A stretch of 64,000 nucleotides of DNA, taken from Bradyrhizobium sp. CSA207 (GTDB taxonomy: Bacteria; Pseudomonadota; Alphaproteobacteria; Rhizobiales; Xanthobacteraceae). Position 1 is the stretch's first letter; every line of letters starts with the position of its first letter. The notes beneath the pieces are model-generated. The model was not told the origin of the DNA. It searched no databases and worked only from the letters and a program-made list of their open reading frames with translations. The position numbers and the translations under genes were made by a program. Below are positions 62,652 through 64,000 of this stretch, in pieces. Where the stretch lies: the NCBI RefSeq assembly GCF_029051685.1, contig NZ_JAACFT010000009.1, positions 1 to 64,000 on the forward strand, read 5' to 3'.

Positions 62652-64000
62652 TCGGCGGCGTCGCGATGCGCCGCCTGGTCGGTCGGGAAGTCGCAGATCA
62701 CGACCGTGCCCTTGCCCGCGCTCGAATCCACCCGCACCTTGCCGCCATGCAGCTCGACAAAGGAGCGCACCAGCGACAGCCCGAGCCCGGCGCCGCGGTG
62801 ACGCGAGCCCTGCGAGCGGCTTTCGAACCAGTTGAACACCTTGTCCTTCATGTCGGCCGGTATTCCAGGCCCAGAATCTGTCACGGTGAAGACCACATTG
62901 CGGTCGGTTCGGCGCGCGCTGATGCCGACCGAGGAATCCTGCGGCGAGAACCCGACGGCGTTGGCCAGCAGGTTATAGAGCACCTGCACCACGCGCTTCT
63001 CGTCGCCGATGAAGCTGCCGACGTCCGGCGCGATCTCGACCTTGAGGCGGATGCGGTCGGTCGCGAGCCGGTCCTGGATGCCCTCGGCGGCGAGCTCGAT
63101 GGCTTTGACGACATCGACCGGGCCGAGCTCCAGCTTCATTGCGCCGGCATCGATGGTGGCGAGATCGAGGATGTTGTTGGTGAGCGCGAGCAGCGCGTTG
63201 GTCGATTTGGTGACGTAGTCGAGATATTCGGCCTGCTTCGGCGTTAGCGGCCCGGTGGAGGGATCGCTAAGGAAATGCGCGAAGCCGATGATGGTGGTCA
63301 GCGGCGAGCGCAGCTCGTAGGAGACATGGTGGACGAAATCCACCTTCATCTGGTCGGCGGCTTCCAGCGCTTCGTTGCGCTCGCGCAGCGCGCGCTCGAC
63401 ATTCTCAGTGTCGGTGATGTCCTGGAACGTCAGCATGGTGGCGCCGTCGGGCAGCGGCCGGATCATGCCGTCGAGCACGCTGCCGTCCTTGCGCTCCAGC
63501 TTCAGCGGGACGTCGGCACGGTTCTCGATCGAGGTGAGGGCCTCGCGGATCTGCCGCCAGACAACTGGATCATCGAACAGCTGATGGCACCAGCCTTCGA
63601 CGGTCTGGATATGCGGCTCGTCGCGCATGGCGTCGCTCGACAGCTTCCACATCCGGACGAAGGCCGGATTGAACAACTGCGCCTTGCCGTTGCTGCCGAA
63701 CACGGCGACGCCCTCGGCGAGGCTGTCCAGCGTCTCGCGCTGGACCCGGATCAGGCCGTCGAAGCGGCGGGCGAGGTCGAGGCTCTCGGTGACGTCGTCG
63801 AACAGATAGGTGACGCCGCCTTCCGGGTTCGGCGTGGTGACGACGGAGAGCGCGCGGCCATCGGGCAGGAACCAGGTGTCCTTGGCGGTCTCGACCGCGC
63901 GATAGGCCTCGTGCAGCTTGGCTTTCCAGGCGCGGAAGTCCGGCTGCTCCGGCAGTTTGCGCGCGGCGCGGAGCTGGTCGAGCACGCTGGAATCGTCGGG
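62648..64000 (-). CDS. divL: DivL-like PAS sensor kinase homologue with tyrosine at the phosphoacceptor site, 5' end off the window
   Basis: The frame is open to the right edge, so the N-terminus is missing. PAS-type regions precede a histidine-kinase core. The phosphoacceptor motif reads FVHHVSYELRSPL with Tyr (codon 63317-63319) where kinases have His. The ATPase boxes are intact: NLLANAV, DSGPGIP and GAGLGLSL. A Tyr in this place, and linkage to tsaE, are hallmarks of DivL, which controls CckA-CtrA in the cell cycle of Caulobacter and rhizobia. It overlaps tsaE by four bases. Confidence 0.88.
   Translation of the reverse strand, partial: PDDSSVLDQLRAARKLPEQPDFRAWKAKLHEAYRAVETAKDTWFLPDGRALSVVTTPNPEGGVTYLFDDVTESLDLARRFDGLIRVQRETLDSLAEGVAVFGSNGKAQLFNPAFVRMWKLSSDAMRDEPHIQTVEGWCHQLFDDPVVWRQIREALTSIENRADVPLKLERKDGSVLDGMIRPLPDGATMLTFQDITDTENVERALRERNEALEAADQMKVDFVHHVSYELRSPLTTIIGFAHFLSDPSTGPLTPKQAEYLDYVTKSTNALLALTNNILDLATIDAGAMKLELGPVDVVKAIELAAEGIQDRLATDRIRLKVEIAPDVGSFIGDEKRVVQVLYNLLANAVGFSPQDSSVGISARRTDRNVVFTVTDSGPGIPADMKDKVFNWFESRSQGSRHRGAGLGLSLVRSFVELHGGKVRVDSSAGKGTVVICDFPTDQAAHRDAAE

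Overview
The window looks like chromosomal DNA from a Bradyrhizobium-type alphaproteobacterium. It is GC-rich. It carries the rhizobial orders nrnC-lptC-lptA-lptB-rpoN-hpf-ptsN and trpF-trpB-trpA-accD-folC with convergent trxA-addA-addB, plus a FixK-type box upstream of rpoN, a ROSE-type RNA thermometer upstream of an hsp20 gene, and many GC-rich inverted intergenic repeats. No plasmid, phage or symbiosis-island core was seen. Most of it is housekeeping DNA broken by small inserted cassettes.

Left part (1-12500): translation genes on the minus strand (pheS, rplT, rpmI, and infC with an AUU start), a DUF559 nuclease gene running off the left edge, an alpha/beta hydrolase, an NTF2-like protein, queG with a GST gene, uppP, and a DprE1/DprE2-like epimerase pair. 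An NDUFA9-like epimerase and tRNA-Leu(CAG) follow. A ParD/ParE-type toxin-antitoxin pair then separates the epimerase pair from a HAD-UbiA fusion gene that would fit the same lipid-linked pentose pathway.

Centre-left (14700-32900): the lpt export genes with rpoN, hpf and ptsN. FixK-type and sigma-54-type sites lie by rpoN, and a good -24/-12 promoter lies upstream of ptsN. Next is an SDR/LysR pair between a truncated and an intact copy of the DUF1150 gene, then hsp20 with an RpoH-like promoter and ROSE hairpin. The ugpBAEC glycerol-3-phosphate transporter has a Pho-box-like site. A CoA-transferase, the ohr/ohrR pair, a broken GIY-YIG gene and tRNA-Ala(GGC) follow.

Centre-right (32900-48800): aroA-cmk-rpsA, split by a two-gene nucleotidyltransferase cassette; sppA, ihfB and a LapA-like gene; trpFBA-accD-folC, with a second DUF559 gene and its own 50-bp terminal inverted repeats lodged between trpB and trpA. 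A metallophosphoesterase, an SRPBCC protein and an internally deleted DNA ligase gene lie between folC and trxA.

Right part (48800-64000, all minus strand): divL, a tsaE-amgK fusion, a PilZ gene, murU, addB, addA and trxA. The murU-addB junction is opened by a 4.3-kb islet of IS5 and IS21 remnants, SDR and HxlR pseudogenes, and intact enoyl-CoA hydratase, quinone-oxidoreductase and HxlR genes.

The strongest candidates for something undescribed are the DUF559 cassettes with flanking inverted repeats, which resemble a minimal mobile element, and the nucleotidyltransferase pair inside aroA-cmk. No database search or alignment could be run. All family names rest on recognised motifs and gene order.
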